From contig NZ_NDYF01000016.1 of assembly GCF_002243175.1 (NCBI RefSeq), positions 124,001-188,000 on the forward strand: a stretch of 64,000 bases of DNA, given 5' to 3'. Position numbers and translations under genes: made by a program. Below, in pieces: positions 32,780-44,400 of the stretch (positions within the stretch are counted from its first letter, which is position 1; every line of letters starts with the position of its first letter). This stretch comes from Finegoldia magna_J (GTDB lineage: Bacteria; Bacillota; Clostridia; Tissierellales; Peptoniphilaceae). The notes below the pieces were generated by a model. The model ran no database searches and was not told the DNA's origin. It was given only the letters and a program-made list of their open reading frames with translations.

Positions 32780-35700
32780 CTATTTGTATTCTTCAATACT
32801 TTTTTCTCCACCTAAAATGATGCCGTTTTTGATTTCATTGTCTCTCAAGTATTGTTTTACTGATACTGACGCTTCGTCTTTATCTATCAATACTATTGGT
32901 GCTTTTTCGGCGTTTGATAGATATGGTGCGAGTAGTGCATCTGCAAATGCATCTTTGTTTGCAAATATTACTTTGTCAGGGTCACTGTTTACTGCTTTTG
33001 CTACTTCTAGTGCTGTTTCTACACGTGTTCTACCTGCAAGTCTACTTGTGTTTACTCCATCATTTTTAAGTTGTGATGCTATTGTTTCTGATACTTGAGT
33101 TTTTCCACCTACTATTATTACGTTTTGGATGTTCCAATTCTGCAATGCTTTTTCTGTTGTTTTGTTTAATTGGTCTGATCCTGTTAATAGTATTGGAATG
33201 TTTAGTTTTGCAGCTAAGCTTCCTGCTGTTAATGCATCAATTGAGTTGTATCCGTTTACTAGGATTACGTCTGTTTTGTTTGAGGAGTTGCGTCTGATTT
33301 CTTCTCCTAATTTGACTGCTGTTTCGAATCTGTCAGCTCCTGCTACTCTTTGTTGTTTGATTCCTAATTGTTGTAATTGTTTTGCAACATCGTCACTGAT
33401 TGATTCTTCGCCACCAGCGATTATTATTTTAGATGGGTTAAGTCTTTTGATTTCTTGAAGAACTTCATCCATTATTGAATCTTTTTCTACAAATAATGTT
33501 GGTGCGTTGATTGCTATTCCTTTAGGAGATGCTGCAAGTGAATCCACCATTTTGTTGCTTGATGTTAAGATTACTACATCTGCATGTTTGAATAGTGTTT
33601 TGCTTACTTCTACTGCTGTTAGTTGACGATTTTTTCCTGCTATTCTTGTTGATGGTATTTTTTCAAATATTTCTTCTAGTGTGTCTGTGTCTTTGATGTC
33701 TTCTTTTGGTGTCGTTGGTTGAACAGGAGTCGTTGGATCTGTTGGTGTTGCTGGATCTGTTGGTTCAACTGGTTTTTCTGGTTGATCTGGTTTTTCTGGC
33801 TCAACTGGTTTTTCTGGCTCAACTGGTTTTTCTGGCTCAACTGGTTTTTCTGGTTCAACTGGTTTTTCTGGTTCAACTGGTTTTTCTGGTTTTGTTTCTT
33901 TCTTTTCAACAACTACAGGTATTTCTACAACTCTCTTTGATCCATTTGCAAATGTCAATTCTACTTTTGCAGTATATTCACCAGGTTTGTTTGTATCGAT
34001 TATTGGGTCTGTAATGTCTTTTACTGTTGTGCTTTCTGGTAGGTTTTTGATGTTGTCTGTTACATCAATCTTGTCACCTTGTTTTACGACTTCTTTTTCG
34101 ATGTCTTCTGCTTTTACTGCTGGAATTTCTTCAATTGTTCCTGGTTTAAATTCGCCTTTAAATATAACTTTTTGGTTTTTCAAAGATTTTTCATTGTTAA
34201 ATCTCACATGTTCATAATTTTCAGTGTACAAATTAACTACAACATGTTTCTTATCAGTTGATTCAGCATCTTTGAACGCATCATCTGAAAGTTTCTTCAA
34301 ACTCTTTGGTAAGTTCACTTCATTAAGTAAACTAAATCTGAATGCAGAATTTCCGATTTCTTCGATTCCTTCTTCAAGAGTTAATTTCTTCAATCTCTTC
34401 CATTTAATATTGTGAGCGAAAGCTTGTCTTTCAATTTTCTTAACATTTCCAGGAATTGTCAATTCTTCAAGTTGATGACCTGTGAAGGCTCTGTCCTTGA
34501 TTTCTTCGACAGTTTTTGAAATAGTAAGTTGTTTTAATGGAGCTCCTTGGAAAGCTGATCCTTCGATAATTTTAACACCTTCTGGTATTACAAGTTTTTC
34601 AAGTTTGATGTTTCTGGAGAATGTTCCGCCTGCGATTTTTTCCATATTTGGAGAAATTCTAACTTCAGTTATTTGATTCAACGAGAATGCTCCACCTTCA
34701 ACATCAGTTACAGAATCTGGCAAATATACTTTTTCTAATCTGTTTCCATTAAATGCAGTTCCTCCGATAAATTCCAAAGTATTTGGGAAATCTACATTTT
34801 TGAAGTTGTTGGATCTGAACGCATCTTTTTCAATTCTCTTAACTTTCTTTGGCAATTCTAACGAAATCATACCGTCAGCAGAACTTATCGTATCTGTACC
34901 GAATTTAACTCCCTTGTCCTTAGTCAAATCAAACGCAGATTCTGCGATTACTTCGACATCTTTGCCATCTAAAGTTGTGTCTGGTAGAACCAAATTCTTG
35001 TTGAACTTGAATTTTACTTTACCACTGTCGCTAAATCCAGTAATAGCATTGTCCTTGTAAGTGAAGTCTTCTTTCTTGTACAACGCATTTTTGTTGATAA
35101 CCAACGCAGCTACAGCCTTGTCCAAGCTTTCTTGCGCATTTTTCACTTCATCTTGTGTCTTGTCCAAATCAGCCAAGACTTCCTTTGCCTTGTCGAGTTC
35201 TTTCTTCATAGAATCAAAGGATTCTTTTTCGAACATTTCTGGTACAAATTCTTCTGCTTTTTTGATAGAATCTCTAAGTTTTGATCTGTCTGGAGCTGAT
35301 TTTCTCAAATTACCCTCAGCTTCAATCAAATCATTCAAAGCTTTGTCTACTTGTTTTTGTGTTGATTTTTCGTCCTTGAAAATTCTCTTTGCTTCTTGTA
35401 ATATTTTGTCGAATTCGTCTATTTTTTCTTGTTTATAATCAGATTTTACAATTGATTTGACAGTTTGTAATTCCTTGAAAAGTTTACTTCTGTCAACATT
35501 TGAAACCAAAACTACTTTATGAAAATCATTTTCTGGAACGATATAAGTTACTGATTGTAAATGTTCAGGATTTCTAGTTTCAAGTCTTACAACCTTGCTA
35601 TTTTCATATCCAGGATTATCCTTGAACACAAAATCCCTAAACTTAAATATAGAGTAAGGAAGTTTTACAAGTTGAAGTTTGTTGTTAGCAAAACTATAGT

Positions 35701-37192
35701 TGTCGATTTGAATGCTGTTTACATCGTCAGAAATTTCAAGCTTACTAATTTGATTGTTCATGAAAGATTCGCTACCAGTTTTCCACACAGTGCTTGGAAT
35801 GTAAACTTCAGTAAGCTTATTATCTTGGAATGCACGTGATTCGATAGATTTCAAACCTTCTTCAAACGTAACCTTAGTAATACCTGAATTTGCAAACGCA
35901 GAATCTTTGATGATAAATTCCACATCAGTCTTAGGGAAAGTTACGCTATTAATCTTTTGATTCTTGAATGAATTATCGTTAATTCCTTCAACTTGTTTTG
36001 TTTTTCCATCAATAGTCACTTCTTTTGGGATAACCAAATCAGGATTCTTTGCTAACTTAGCCTTGCCTTTTTCAGAAAAACCAGTAATTCCAAATCTATA
36101 AGATTCTTCTTCCATTCTACCCTTGTATTTGAATTGTCCATAAGTGAAATCCTCTTGCGACCATTTATCAGTAGTAGGTTGTTCTGGTTGTTCAGATTCG
36201 CCAAGTTTAACAGTTAGTTTAATCATTAAATTTGTAGCTGAACAAGTTACACATGGAGCTGTATATCCTTCGATTTGTTCAAGCTTTGAAGCTTTTTCTT
36301 TGTCGATACTTGCAATTACTTCGAATTCTTTTGATGTGTCGAATTTATCCAAATTCCAAATCTTTTCAAGTTCTACTTCCTTATCATTTAAACCTGAACC
36401 GTCGTCTTTATTTACATAATTTGCCACAAAGTCTGCGTCAATATTATCATCAAGCCATTTTAAAAGTTCTTCTTTGCTATTAACATTAACTTCCACTTTA
36501 CCCAAATCGACATATTTGTCCGCTTCAGCAGTTCCTAAAGAGTTAAAATTAATTTTAATCTTCTTGAAAGGACTTTCTGATTTTACATATTCTATCTTAT
36601 CGCCATTTAATCCAGAATGTAAATTAACAGCATTAGAATCTTTGTCGCCTTTCAATAACAATCCTGTTACGCCTGTTTTGTTGAAGGCAGTTGTCATAAC
36701 AGTCTTTACTGTAGATGGAATGATAACTTCTCCAGTTAATGACTTGTCACTCATAAATGCTTGTTGACCGATATATTCCAAGCCTTCATTTAATTCAACT
36801 TTACTTAATTTTGCATTTGCTGCAAAAGCCATATTATCAATTTTCTTAACAGTTGAAGGAAGCTTTATAGACGTGAACAAGTTGCCCATAAAAGCTCCTT
36901 GTCCTATTGTTTCAACCCCTTCTGGAATAACAACTGATGTAAGCTTCTTAGCACCAAATGCTCTTTGTCCAATTTCTTTTACTAATACTCCTTTAATTTT
37001 TTCTAGAATAACTACATCAGTAGATAAACCCTTGTACTTTTTAATAGTTCCACTACTTGCATCAAAATCAAAATCACTTTCTGCAGTGACTTCTTGTTTT
37101 TGTGGAACATCACTTGCGTATATGTTTACAGGAGCAAATCCTATAACCATAGCGAAAATGAGTATCCACGAAATAACTCTTTTTCTATTCAT
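32780..37192 (-). CDS. BspA-like leucine-rich-repeat surface protein with CWB2 anchor
   Basis: A 1470-residue secreted protein. The signal peptide ends about YASD (26). BspA-type LRR_5 repeats, such as IGQGAFMGN and AFANSGITKVTFEEGLKSIESRAF, form three blocks at about 30-200, 350-530 and 715-1000. Two FIVAR-like helical domains lie between (about 550-705, starting DRSKL). A beta domain ending PGEYTAKVELTFANGSKRVVEI follows, then the PVEPEK spacer (about 1100-1140) and three CWB2 modules (about 1175-1470) with RxAGxxRxxTA and GGxxSI motifs. CWB2 modules bind secondary wall polymers. It has no LPXTG. BspA relatives bind host proteins; that role is inferred. Confidence 0.92.
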   Translation of the reverse strand: MNRKRVISWILIFAMVIGFAPVNIYASDVPQKQEVTAESDFDFDASSGTIKKYKGLSTDVVILEKIKGVLVKEIGQRAFGAKKLTSVVIPEGVETIGQGAFMGNLFTSIKLPSTVKKIDNMAFAANAKLSKVELNEGLEYIGQQAFMSDKSLTGEVIIPSTVKTVMTTAFNKTGVTGLLLKGDKDSNAVNLHSGLNGDKIEYVKSESPFKKIKINFNSLGTAEADKYVDLGKVEVNVNSKEELLKWLDDNIDADFVANYVNKDDGSGLNDKEVELEKIWNLDKFDTSKEFEVIASIDKEKASKLEQIEGYTAPCVTCSATNLMIKLTVKLGESEQPEQPTTDKWSQEDFTYGQFKYKGRMEEESYRFGITGFSEKGKAKLAKNPDLVIPKEVTIDGKTKQVEGINDNSFKNQKINSVTFPKTDVEFIIKDSAFANSGITKVTFEEGLKSIESRAFQDNKLTEVYIPSTVWKTGSESFMNNQISKLEISDDVNSIQIDNYSFANNKLQLVKLPYSIFKFRDFVFKDNPGYENSKVVRLETRNPEHLQSVTYIVPENDFHKVVLVSNVDRSKLFKELQTVKSIVKSDYKQEKIDEFDKILQEAKRIFKDEKSTQKQVDKALNDLIEAEGNLRKSAPDRSKLRDSIKKAEEFVPEMFEKESFDSMKKELDKAKEVLADLDKTQDEVKNAQESLDKAVAALVINKNALYKKEDFTYKDNAITGFSDSGKVKFKFNKNLVLPDTTLDGKDVEVIAESAFDLTKDKGVKFGTDTISSADGMISLELPKKVKRIEKDAFRSNNFKNVDFPNTLEFIGGTAFNGNRLEKVYLPDSVTDVEGGAFSLNQITEVRISPNMEKIAGGTFSRNIKLEKLVIPEGVKIIEGSAFQGAPLKQLTISKTVEEIKDRAFTGHQLEELTIPGNVKKIERQAFAHNIKWKRLKKLTLEEGIEEIGNSAFRFSLLNEVNLPKSLKKLSDDAFKDAESTDKKHVVVNLYTENYEHVRFNNEKSLKNQKVIFKGEFKPGTIEEIPAVKAEDIEKEVVKQGDKIDVTDNIKNLPESTTVKDITDPIIDTNKPGEYTAKVELTFANGSKRVVEIPVVVEKKETKPEKPVEPEKPVEPEKPVEPEKPVEPEKPVEPEKPDQPEKPVEPTDPATPTDPTTPVQPTTPKEDIKDTDTLEEIFEKIPSTRIAGKNRQLTAVEVSKTLFKHADVVILTSSNKMVDSLAASPKGIAINAPTLFVEKDSIMDEVLQEIKRLNPSKIIIAGGEESISDDVAKQLQQLGIKQQRVAGADRFETAVKLGEEIRRNSSNKTDVILVNGYNSIDALTAGSLAAKLNIPILLTGSDQLNKTTEKALQNWNIQNVIIVGGKTQVSETIASQLKNDGVNTSRLAGRTRVETALEVAKAVNSDPDKVIFANKDAFADALLAPYLSNAEKAPIVLIDKDEASVSVKQYLRDNEIKNGIILGGEKSIEEYK
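33761..33895. repeat. 18-bp coding tandem repeat (PVEPEK spacer)
   Basis: About seven near-identical 18-bp units encode PVEPEK-type hexapeptides, with a PDQPEK variant, ahead of the CWB2 modules. Perfect in-frame units are prone to length change by slippage. Confidence 0.85.
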
Positions 37193-37257
37193 ATATTCCT
37201 CCTAATTTTTTGTAACAGTCGTTACTATCTGTGTTAAACCAATATGTTTACCGTATT

Positions 37258-37285
37258 ATTATACCCTTATGTAAATTTTTGTAAA
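37258..37285 (-). promoter_or_regulatory. Promoter of the LRR surface protein gene
   Basis: On the minus strand TTTACA (37285-37280), 16 bases, then TATAAT (37263-37258). The expected 5' leader of about 58 bases holds TAAC-AGTC-GTTA, a short inverted repeat. The rest of 37193-37492 is AT-rich with no gene; the plus-strand promoter there is unclear. Confidence 0.65.
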
Positions 37286-37492
37286 CTTTTTATATTATTA
37301 ATTTGTTGGAAAATCAACATTTTATTAATTTAAAAATATAATTGTAAAAGTTTGATAAATATATTTTTCGTTTATTTATTACATTATAATGTTTTACGCC
37401 ACGCTGAAAACAATCATTAATTAATCAAAAGTGTGAATTAATATTTTTCAAATGGGTATATTATTAAATAAGAATATTAATTGGAGGAAACC

Positions 37493-38341
37493 ATGGACGA
37501 TAAGAAACAAGATTTTAAATCGAATCTCAAAAGTTATGTATCGGATGAAAAGATTGTTCAACCTGACGATTACTTTGAAGAAAAACCTGTAGAAGATGTA
37601 GATGATGTGAACAAGGTGTCAGATATAACGGGGGCACAAGAATCCACAAAATCTAATGACGATTATTTTGAAGAAATTAATCAAAAATACACTAAAAAAG
37701 AACGAAAAGAAGATAACGAAGAATATGAAAACTACAAGCAAAACGATTCACCTGATTGGTATTTGAAATGCGTAAAATTCATCAATGTATATGCTGACAA
37801 AATCTACGACTTTTACGCTTCGACAAAACACGGAATCATATATTCATTCTTGACATCAGGATTGATCGCCGCTTTGACTAGCGCAGTGTGGGTTAGCGTT
37901 ACAACTCAAGGATCTCTTGGAGAATTGTCGAAAGTTTTCCACAGACCTACGATTTCGATTATGACTTTGATTTTAGTACCGTTAATCAACTACGCGATGA
38001 CAAGATTCATATACATGTTTACGAAAAAACACATGAGGCCAACTCCACCTCCTTGCACAAGAGATGTGAAGGGCGGCGTGTTTTCGATAATTAATGGTTT
38101 GTTTATGTTCATACTTACTCCATTAGGATTTATCGGTAGCATTATCGGCTGCTTCACTGGAATGGTAGCTTACTCTGCGACTTTCCTAGATTTGTATTTG
38201 GAAAAGGACAGCTTCAAGGTTGGTTTGAAATCATTCATCGCACAAATAGTAATCAAAGTTATCGTCTTCGTATTGGAAATGTTGTTGGTAGCTTTGGTTG
38301 GAATTTTAATTTATAATTCATTTTCAAATATGATTAGATAA
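37493..38341 (+). CDS. Membrane protein with acidic N-terminus (FTKKxM family, second member)
   Basis: About 282 residues: 90 charged, probably disordered residues, then four or five hydrophobic segments. MFTKKHMRPTPPPCTRDVKGGVF sits between helices 2 and 3 and parallels the protein at 28579. Both also share the DDYFEE-type acidic stretch style. The ATG at 37493 follows GGAGG. Diverging from the LRR surface gene and converging on the G5 gene, it might aid surface-protein handling, but that is only context. No known family recognised. Confidence 0.7.
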   Translation: MDDKKQDFKSNLKSYVSDEKIVQPDDYFEEKPVEDVDDVNKVSDITGAQESTKSNDDYFEEINQKYTKKERKEDNEEYENYKQNDSPDWYLKCVKFINVYADKIYDFYASTKHGIIYSFLTSGLIAALTSAVWVSVTTQGSLGELSKVFHRPTISIMTLILVPLINYAMTRFIYMFTKKHMRPTPPPCTRDVKGGVFSIINGLFMFILTPLGFIGSIIGCFTGMVAYSATFLDLYLEKDSFKVGLKSFIAQIVIKVIVFVLEMLLVALVGILIYNSFSNMIR

Positions 38342-38347
38342 AACTCG

Positions 38348-38371
38348 ACCCGATCTCAATTGAGGTCGGGT
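38348..38371 (+). terminator. Terminator of the membrane protein gene
   Basis: ACCCGATCTCAA pairs with TTGAGGTCGGGT (one G-T pair), followed by a T run. Confidence 0.92.
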
Positions 38372-38388
38372 TTTTGTGTGCATTCAAA

Positions 38389-38416
38389 AAAGCCTAGCTC
38401 AATTGAGTTAGGCTTT
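38389..38416 (-). terminator. Terminator of the G5-repeat surface protein gene
   Basis: AAAGCCTAGCTCAA pairs with TTGAGTTAGGCTTT (one wobble), followed by a T run on the minus strand. It shares the CTCAA/TTGAG core with the neighbouring plus-strand terminator. Confidence 0.9.
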
Positions 38417-38453
38417 GTTTGATTATTGTATAAGACTTCCCTTGTATTAAAGA

Positions 38454-41400
38454 TTATCTGTCTTTACGTTTTTTCTTCAATCCTACGAATCCTGCTGCTG
38501 TCATCAATGCTGACATTGATAGCATCATGATTTCACTTTCGCTACCTGCTTTTGGCAATTTATTGGCAGATTCTCTATTAGGAGTGTCTGCTTTTTCTTT
38601 GCGTTTTCCTTGTTCAGTAGTTTCAGGTGTTTTTGGTGTTTCATTTGGTTTGTTTGGAGAATCTCCTTCGCTATTGTCAGGAGTCTTTCCGTTGTTTTCA
38701 GGAGTTTTGCCATTATTTTCAGGAGTTTTTCCATTGTTTTCTGGAGTCTTTCCATTGTTTTCTGGAGTTTCACCTGGTGTTCCTGGTTCATTTGGTTTTT
38801 CGCCTGGTGTTCCTGGTTCGTTTGGCTTTTCGCCTGGTGTTCCTGGTTTTTCTGGATCCTTTTCTCCTGGTTTTATTGGGTTTTCTGGATCTTTGTCTCC
38901 TGGTTTTTCTGGATCTTTTGGATCTTCTTCGCCTGGTTTTTCTGGATCTTTTGGATCTTCACCCGGTGTTTCTGGGTCTTTTGGATCTTTTCCACCTGGT
39001 TGTTCTGGATCTTTTGGATTTTCCTTGCCTGGATCTTTTGGATCATCTTTTCCTGGTTTGTCTCCTGATTTTTCGCCTGGTTGTTCTGGATCTTTGCCTG
39101 GGTCTGTTGGATCCGTTGGGTCCTTTGGATCTGTTGGGTCCTTTGGATCTGTTGGATTCTTTGGATCTGTTGGATCCTTTGGATCTGTTGGGTCTTTTGG
39201 ATCTGTTGGGTCTTTTGGATCTGTCGGATCTGTCGGATCTGTCGGATCTGTTGGATCCTTTGGATCTACCGGTGGGATTTCACAAACATTCTTAGTTCCA
39301 ATTTCGATAATCTTATCTTGTTTTTCTGTAATTGTCTTTGTATCTCTAGAAACTTCCTTGCTGTTTTCTATCTTAACAGTAGTTTCAGTTTTTCCTACAA
39401 TACCTTCTTGGATAACATTAGTCTTTCCAGCTTCAAGATTTGAATTTTCTCTAATGATGATGTCGTAAGCTTTTTCGCTTTCGTACTTGAACTCGCCTTC
39501 AGTCTTAGAACCATATTCTACAACCTTGTTTGTTGGCTCAACTCTTTCTTCTATTACTTCAAGCTTACCAGTTTCCTTGTTGAACTTAGTTGTATATTTT
39601 ACAGAACCATTTGAACCTTCTTCGATTACTTTTGTTTCGCCTTCTTTAAGGTTTGGATTGTATCTGTATTCAGTATCGTGACCAAGTTCAACTTCTTTTA
39701 CAACTGGTTTAACACCAATTCTAACTACCCTATCTTCTTTTTCTGTGATAGTCTTTGTTGTTTCTGTAGCTTCACCAACTGTCTTAGAATCCTTAACCTT
39801 TTGAGTGATAGTTACTTCTTCCTTACCTAGCTTACCTTCTTTTTCTATAACTTGAGAACCTGCTTCTAGGGTTTCGTCATAGATTACCTTAGTATCGAAA
39901 GGAATGTCTCTTTCGACTTTCTTTGTGATTTCCCCTTCAGTTGGTTTTCTACCAATCTTAATTACTCTGTCAACAGGATCTTTTGTTGTAGCGAACGTAC
40001 CTTCTTTAACTTCAACAACCTTACCGTCTTTGATTACGATAGTGTTAGTTCTTTCAGCTTCTCCTGGTGAACCTTCACTTACAACTTTTTCTTCGCCTGG
40101 TTCTAATGAATCGTCATATTCATATCTAGTTTCGAAAGGAATTTCTTTCTTTTCAACTATGTCATGAGTTCCATCATTAGTTCCCTTTCCTACTTGGATA
40201 AGAGCATCTTCTGCAGGAACAATTTCTTCAGTAGGCTCACCCACTACTTTTGAATTTTCTATTGTCCAAGTTGTAATCTTAGTTCCGACCTTACCAGGTT
40301 TTACAATTCTGTATTCACCCTTCTTTAGGTCTTCTACTTCTTCTACCTTGTAACCAAATGGAATTTCTTCCTTGTGTTCTACCTTACCTTCAGTATTTCT
40401 ACCTACTTTAATAATTTTGTCTTTAGGTGCTTTAGTTTGAGTAAATTCGCCTTCTTCGGTATTTGTTACCTTACCATCTTGGATTGTAAGTGTTATGTCT
40501 CTACTCTTCTTACCTGGTTCACCTTCTTGGGTTACTTTTTGTTCACCTGGTTTTAGAGAGTCGTCAAATTCTATTTTTGTTTCAAATGGAACATCTACTT
40601 CTTCCGTAATTTTATGAGTTCCATCATTTGTGCCTTCACCAACTAAGATTACAGCTTTCTTAGGTTGTTTAGTTACTGTTGGATCAGATGTTTCAGTTAC
40701 TTTTGAATTAACGATAGTAAGAGTCTTTTCTTGTTCACCTTTTTCTCCTCTTAATTCCTTACCATCTTCATCAGTAGCATACTTCCATTCGCCCTTCTTA
40801 AGTGATGGATCTTTTTTAACTTCTACTTCAAATGGAATTTCTTCTGTAACTTTTTCAGTTCCGTTAGTCTTTCCACCGATTTTAACAACTCTATTTTGAC
40901 CAGCTTTTTCAGTTTCAGTAGTTACAAACTTCTTTTGGTCCTTGTCATAAGTTGTTGTAATAGTAACCTTGCCATTTTTACCTGGAGTTACTTCTTCAGT
41001 CTTTCCAGCTTCAAGGTTTTTGTCATAAACATATTCTGTGTTGAATGGTTTTTCTACAACTTTTGTAACTGGTTTTGTACCAATTTTTACAATTTCCTTA
41101 ATCGGTTCTTTTGTTGTTTCTTCTTTAGAATATTCTTTTTCAGCTAATACTCCATTTGTATATTTTTGAGTAACAGTTTGTTCAGCACTTCCGTTTACGC
41201 CTTTTTGAGTAACTTCTTTTGTTCCTGCTTCCATAGTGTCGTCAAATTGAATTTCCGTTTCAAATGGAAGAGTTTTTTCTATTTTGTGGCTAAATCCTCC
41301 AGTAAAGTCCTTTGTACCGACAGTAATTTTTTGTTTTGCTGGAGTTACAACTTCTTCTTCTGTTGTAATAATTTTACCAGTTTCTGGGTCAAATTTATTG

Positions 41401-44400
41401 ACAATCTTTGTTTCAACATGACCTTTTGTCAATTCGCCTTTTTCGACATATCCAAGATATTTACTGTCGTCTTTTACATATTCAATTTCGACATCAACAT
41501 CATTGTTGTAGTCTTTGTTGTTTTCAGCAACCTTTGTACCTACAACTATAACTTCATCAACAGGTGCTTTGTACTTATCTGTCACTTCTCTTGTATTTAA
41601 GTCTCCATCAAACTTACCATTTATAAGGTTTCTATAATACTCAGTTGTCTTACTTCCTGCTTGTCCTGGAGTTTCTACACGAGTTGTTCCAGCTATCATA
41701 GTATCATCATATTTTATTTCTACCTTGTAAGGTATTTCTTCTGTAATTTCCTTAGAAATGTGTTCTGTTACAGTCTTAGTACCAACTTTAACAATACGAT
41801 TTACAGGTTGTGTTTCACTTACAACTTCTTCTTTGACTTCACCTGGTACACCATTTTCGAATTTTTGTGTGTACTTAGTTGTCTTAGATCCTCGTACACC
41901 TTTTTGAACTTCTCTAGTTTCCCCTACTGGTAAAGTTGAGTCTTCTTCTACAATTGTTATATATTTTGTTTCTTCTGTCACTTCATGACTTGTTTCACCG
42001 GTGAATTTTTGGTCTCCAACTCTTATTATAGCCTTAATAGGTGTGGTTTCTTCAACTGTTGGATCTCCTACAATTTTTGAATTTACAATATTATAAGTAG
42101 TAGTTTTGCTACCAGGTTTACCTTCTTGCTCAACTACTTTTTGACCCGGTTTTAGGGAAGGATCAAAGGTAACTTCATATTCGAAAGGAATTTCTTCTTT
42201 GTGAACTATTGTATTCTCAGTCTTAGTACCGATTAGTATTTTTTTGTTTTTAGCTTCTTTAGTTGTAACCTTCGTTGTAGTTATTTCCCCTGTTTCAGGA
42301 TCTCTGCTTGTAGTAATTGTTACTTTGCCTTCTTCACCAGCTTTATCTAACTGGATTGTGCCTTTTTCTAAAGAGTCACTAGTTTCATAATCAGTATCAG
42401 GTGGTATTGTTACAGTAGTTACTGCTGGTTTTGTACCAATTCTAATTTCTGCATCAACTTTTTCGGTTATAGTTTTAGTTTCAACAGCTTCCTTATCTTT
42501 TACGAATTTACCATCTGCGTCAATTATGCCCTTTTCTCCATTGATAACTACCTGTTTAAAGCTAGTTTCAATTTCTCCAACTCTACCTTCAGTTTTTACA
42601 ACTTTTCCTATTTCTAAAGTATCATCGTAAATTACCTTTGTTTCAAAAGGTATTTCACTTGTAAATGTCTTCGATACTTCTTTTTTATACTTCGGTCTGG
42701 CTATAAATTGTGCTTTTACAATTTCTTCCTTTGCTTCGCCGGTTTTTTCATCAATGTAATTTACCTTGACATTGACATAGAGGTTTTCTCCGCCCTTAAT
42801 GTCAGCGTCTTCAGGAACTACTGCTGTTACTGCACCAGTATTAGGGTCGACTTTAATATCTGTCCATTCGTTACCGGCGCTATCTTTGTATTTGCTGCCA
42901 TCTTCTGGCATTACTAATTCATAAGATTTTGGTTGGTTTTTCTTAGTCGCCGCTTCATCACTTGGAAGTTCTGGTTTTTGACTTAAGGTATCTCCCTTAT
43001 AACCAATCTCTGCATGGTATTCCGGAAGGTTATTGTCTGACTCTTGTACGACAAAGTGGAACCAGTGGACGTCTTTCGAGCCATTAGTGTAGGTGTATTC
43101 TACAGGAATTGCAACAAAGTCGCCTGCCTTGGCAGATTTTGGTGGAGTTACGGTGAAACTAGAAATATCATTTGGATTTACATCTACCTTCCACTTATCC
43201 TTCTCTGCCTTGCCTTCATTTGCCTTATTGATAAAATCTAAGTTTATATTACCTGCAGCTTCTCCTTTGCTTTCAGCCTTATTCATATCTAGTGCAGATT
43301 TATCAGTTTCCGTTGGATCATTTGGTTGTACAATTTTAACCTTAAAATCTTCACCCGGTTTTACAGCTGAAGATGTTATCGTAGAAGTATCTTCGTTATT
43401 GCCGTCTTCAAATCTTTGGTTATAGTAGCGAGTATCATCAAGATTTATCTTAAGCTTACCGATTAGGTTGTAGTGGTCGTAGCGATCTATGCCTTGCTTG
43501 TCGATTGTGACATCAGTTCCCTTGTGGTTAATAGTTCCAGTTCCTGCACCTGTTTCTACATAGATTCCAGTTTCACCATTGTCATCTGGTGTTTCTGCAA
43601 TTCCTTTAAATTCTTCTAAAGTTCTTGGACGAGCAAAGAATTTAACATCTAGGTTTTGAAGGGCCTTGTAGTCTGGACTATTGAAAATAGACTCTTTATC
43701 TACGACATATTTGCCATTTTCATCCTTCTTGAGAGCACCCTTAGGCATTTGAATGTGGATATTGCCATCATCACCTATATAGGCGCTTGCCCCTGGTACA
43801 ATTGCTCCTGTTATAGGATTGTAGACTTGTCCAACTAGTCTTTTCTTAGCGTTTTCATCGATATTGTCGACCTTAACACCAGTATTGATATCTTGACCTT
43901 GGACAAATACTTTTTCATTGTATTCGCCACTTATCTTCATTAGCTCTAGCTTATCATTTTCATTAGGCCATGGGTTGACCTTGTAGGTTATAGCAAAGTT
44001 ACTTCCGAAAAACTTAGTTCCCGGGGTGGCTTGAGTGTAATTATCCTTAAAACCAAAGGAAGTAGAGTCATTATCCTTGTTATTGATATGCTTTAGGGTT
44101 TCTTCACTAGCTTCATAATTTAAGTTTCTTTGTCGCCCACTAGTTGTTAACTCTGTATTTTCTATTGGTTTGTAGCTTACACCAGGAGATTCAGCAGTTA
44201 ACTTATCTCCCTGATTCATCATTGGCTTATCTCCAGGATTTACAGGAATAAGACCAGAATCAGTTACAGTAACCTTGGTATAGGTCCTTTGGCCGGTTTC
44301 CTTGTCGATAGAAATTACATAACCATATTCAGTCTTACTTGGGGAAGTTGGTGATGGGTTTTTAAGTTCAAACTTAAAGCCGTCTTTTTCTACCTTTTCA

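Noticed and set aside
33706..34014. Long plus-strand frames across the PVEPEK repeat
   Set aside because: They are antisense products of a low-complexity repeat (VFLVQL-type text). The minus-strand surface protein explains the region.
37481..37492. Earlier in-frame start for the membrane protein at 37493
   Set aside because: The extra four codons would cover the GGAGG ribosome site; ATG at 37493 is correctly spaced.
38690..39262. Possible CRISPR-like array
   Set aside because: Short direct repeats are present, but without unique spacers of constant length, and they are in frame in a surface-protein gene.
38527..39468. 313-codon plus-strand frame opposite the wall spacer of the G5 protein
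   Set aside because: Gly/Ser/Phe-rich translation comes from the Pro/Asp repeat read on the other strand. No ribosome site and no family.
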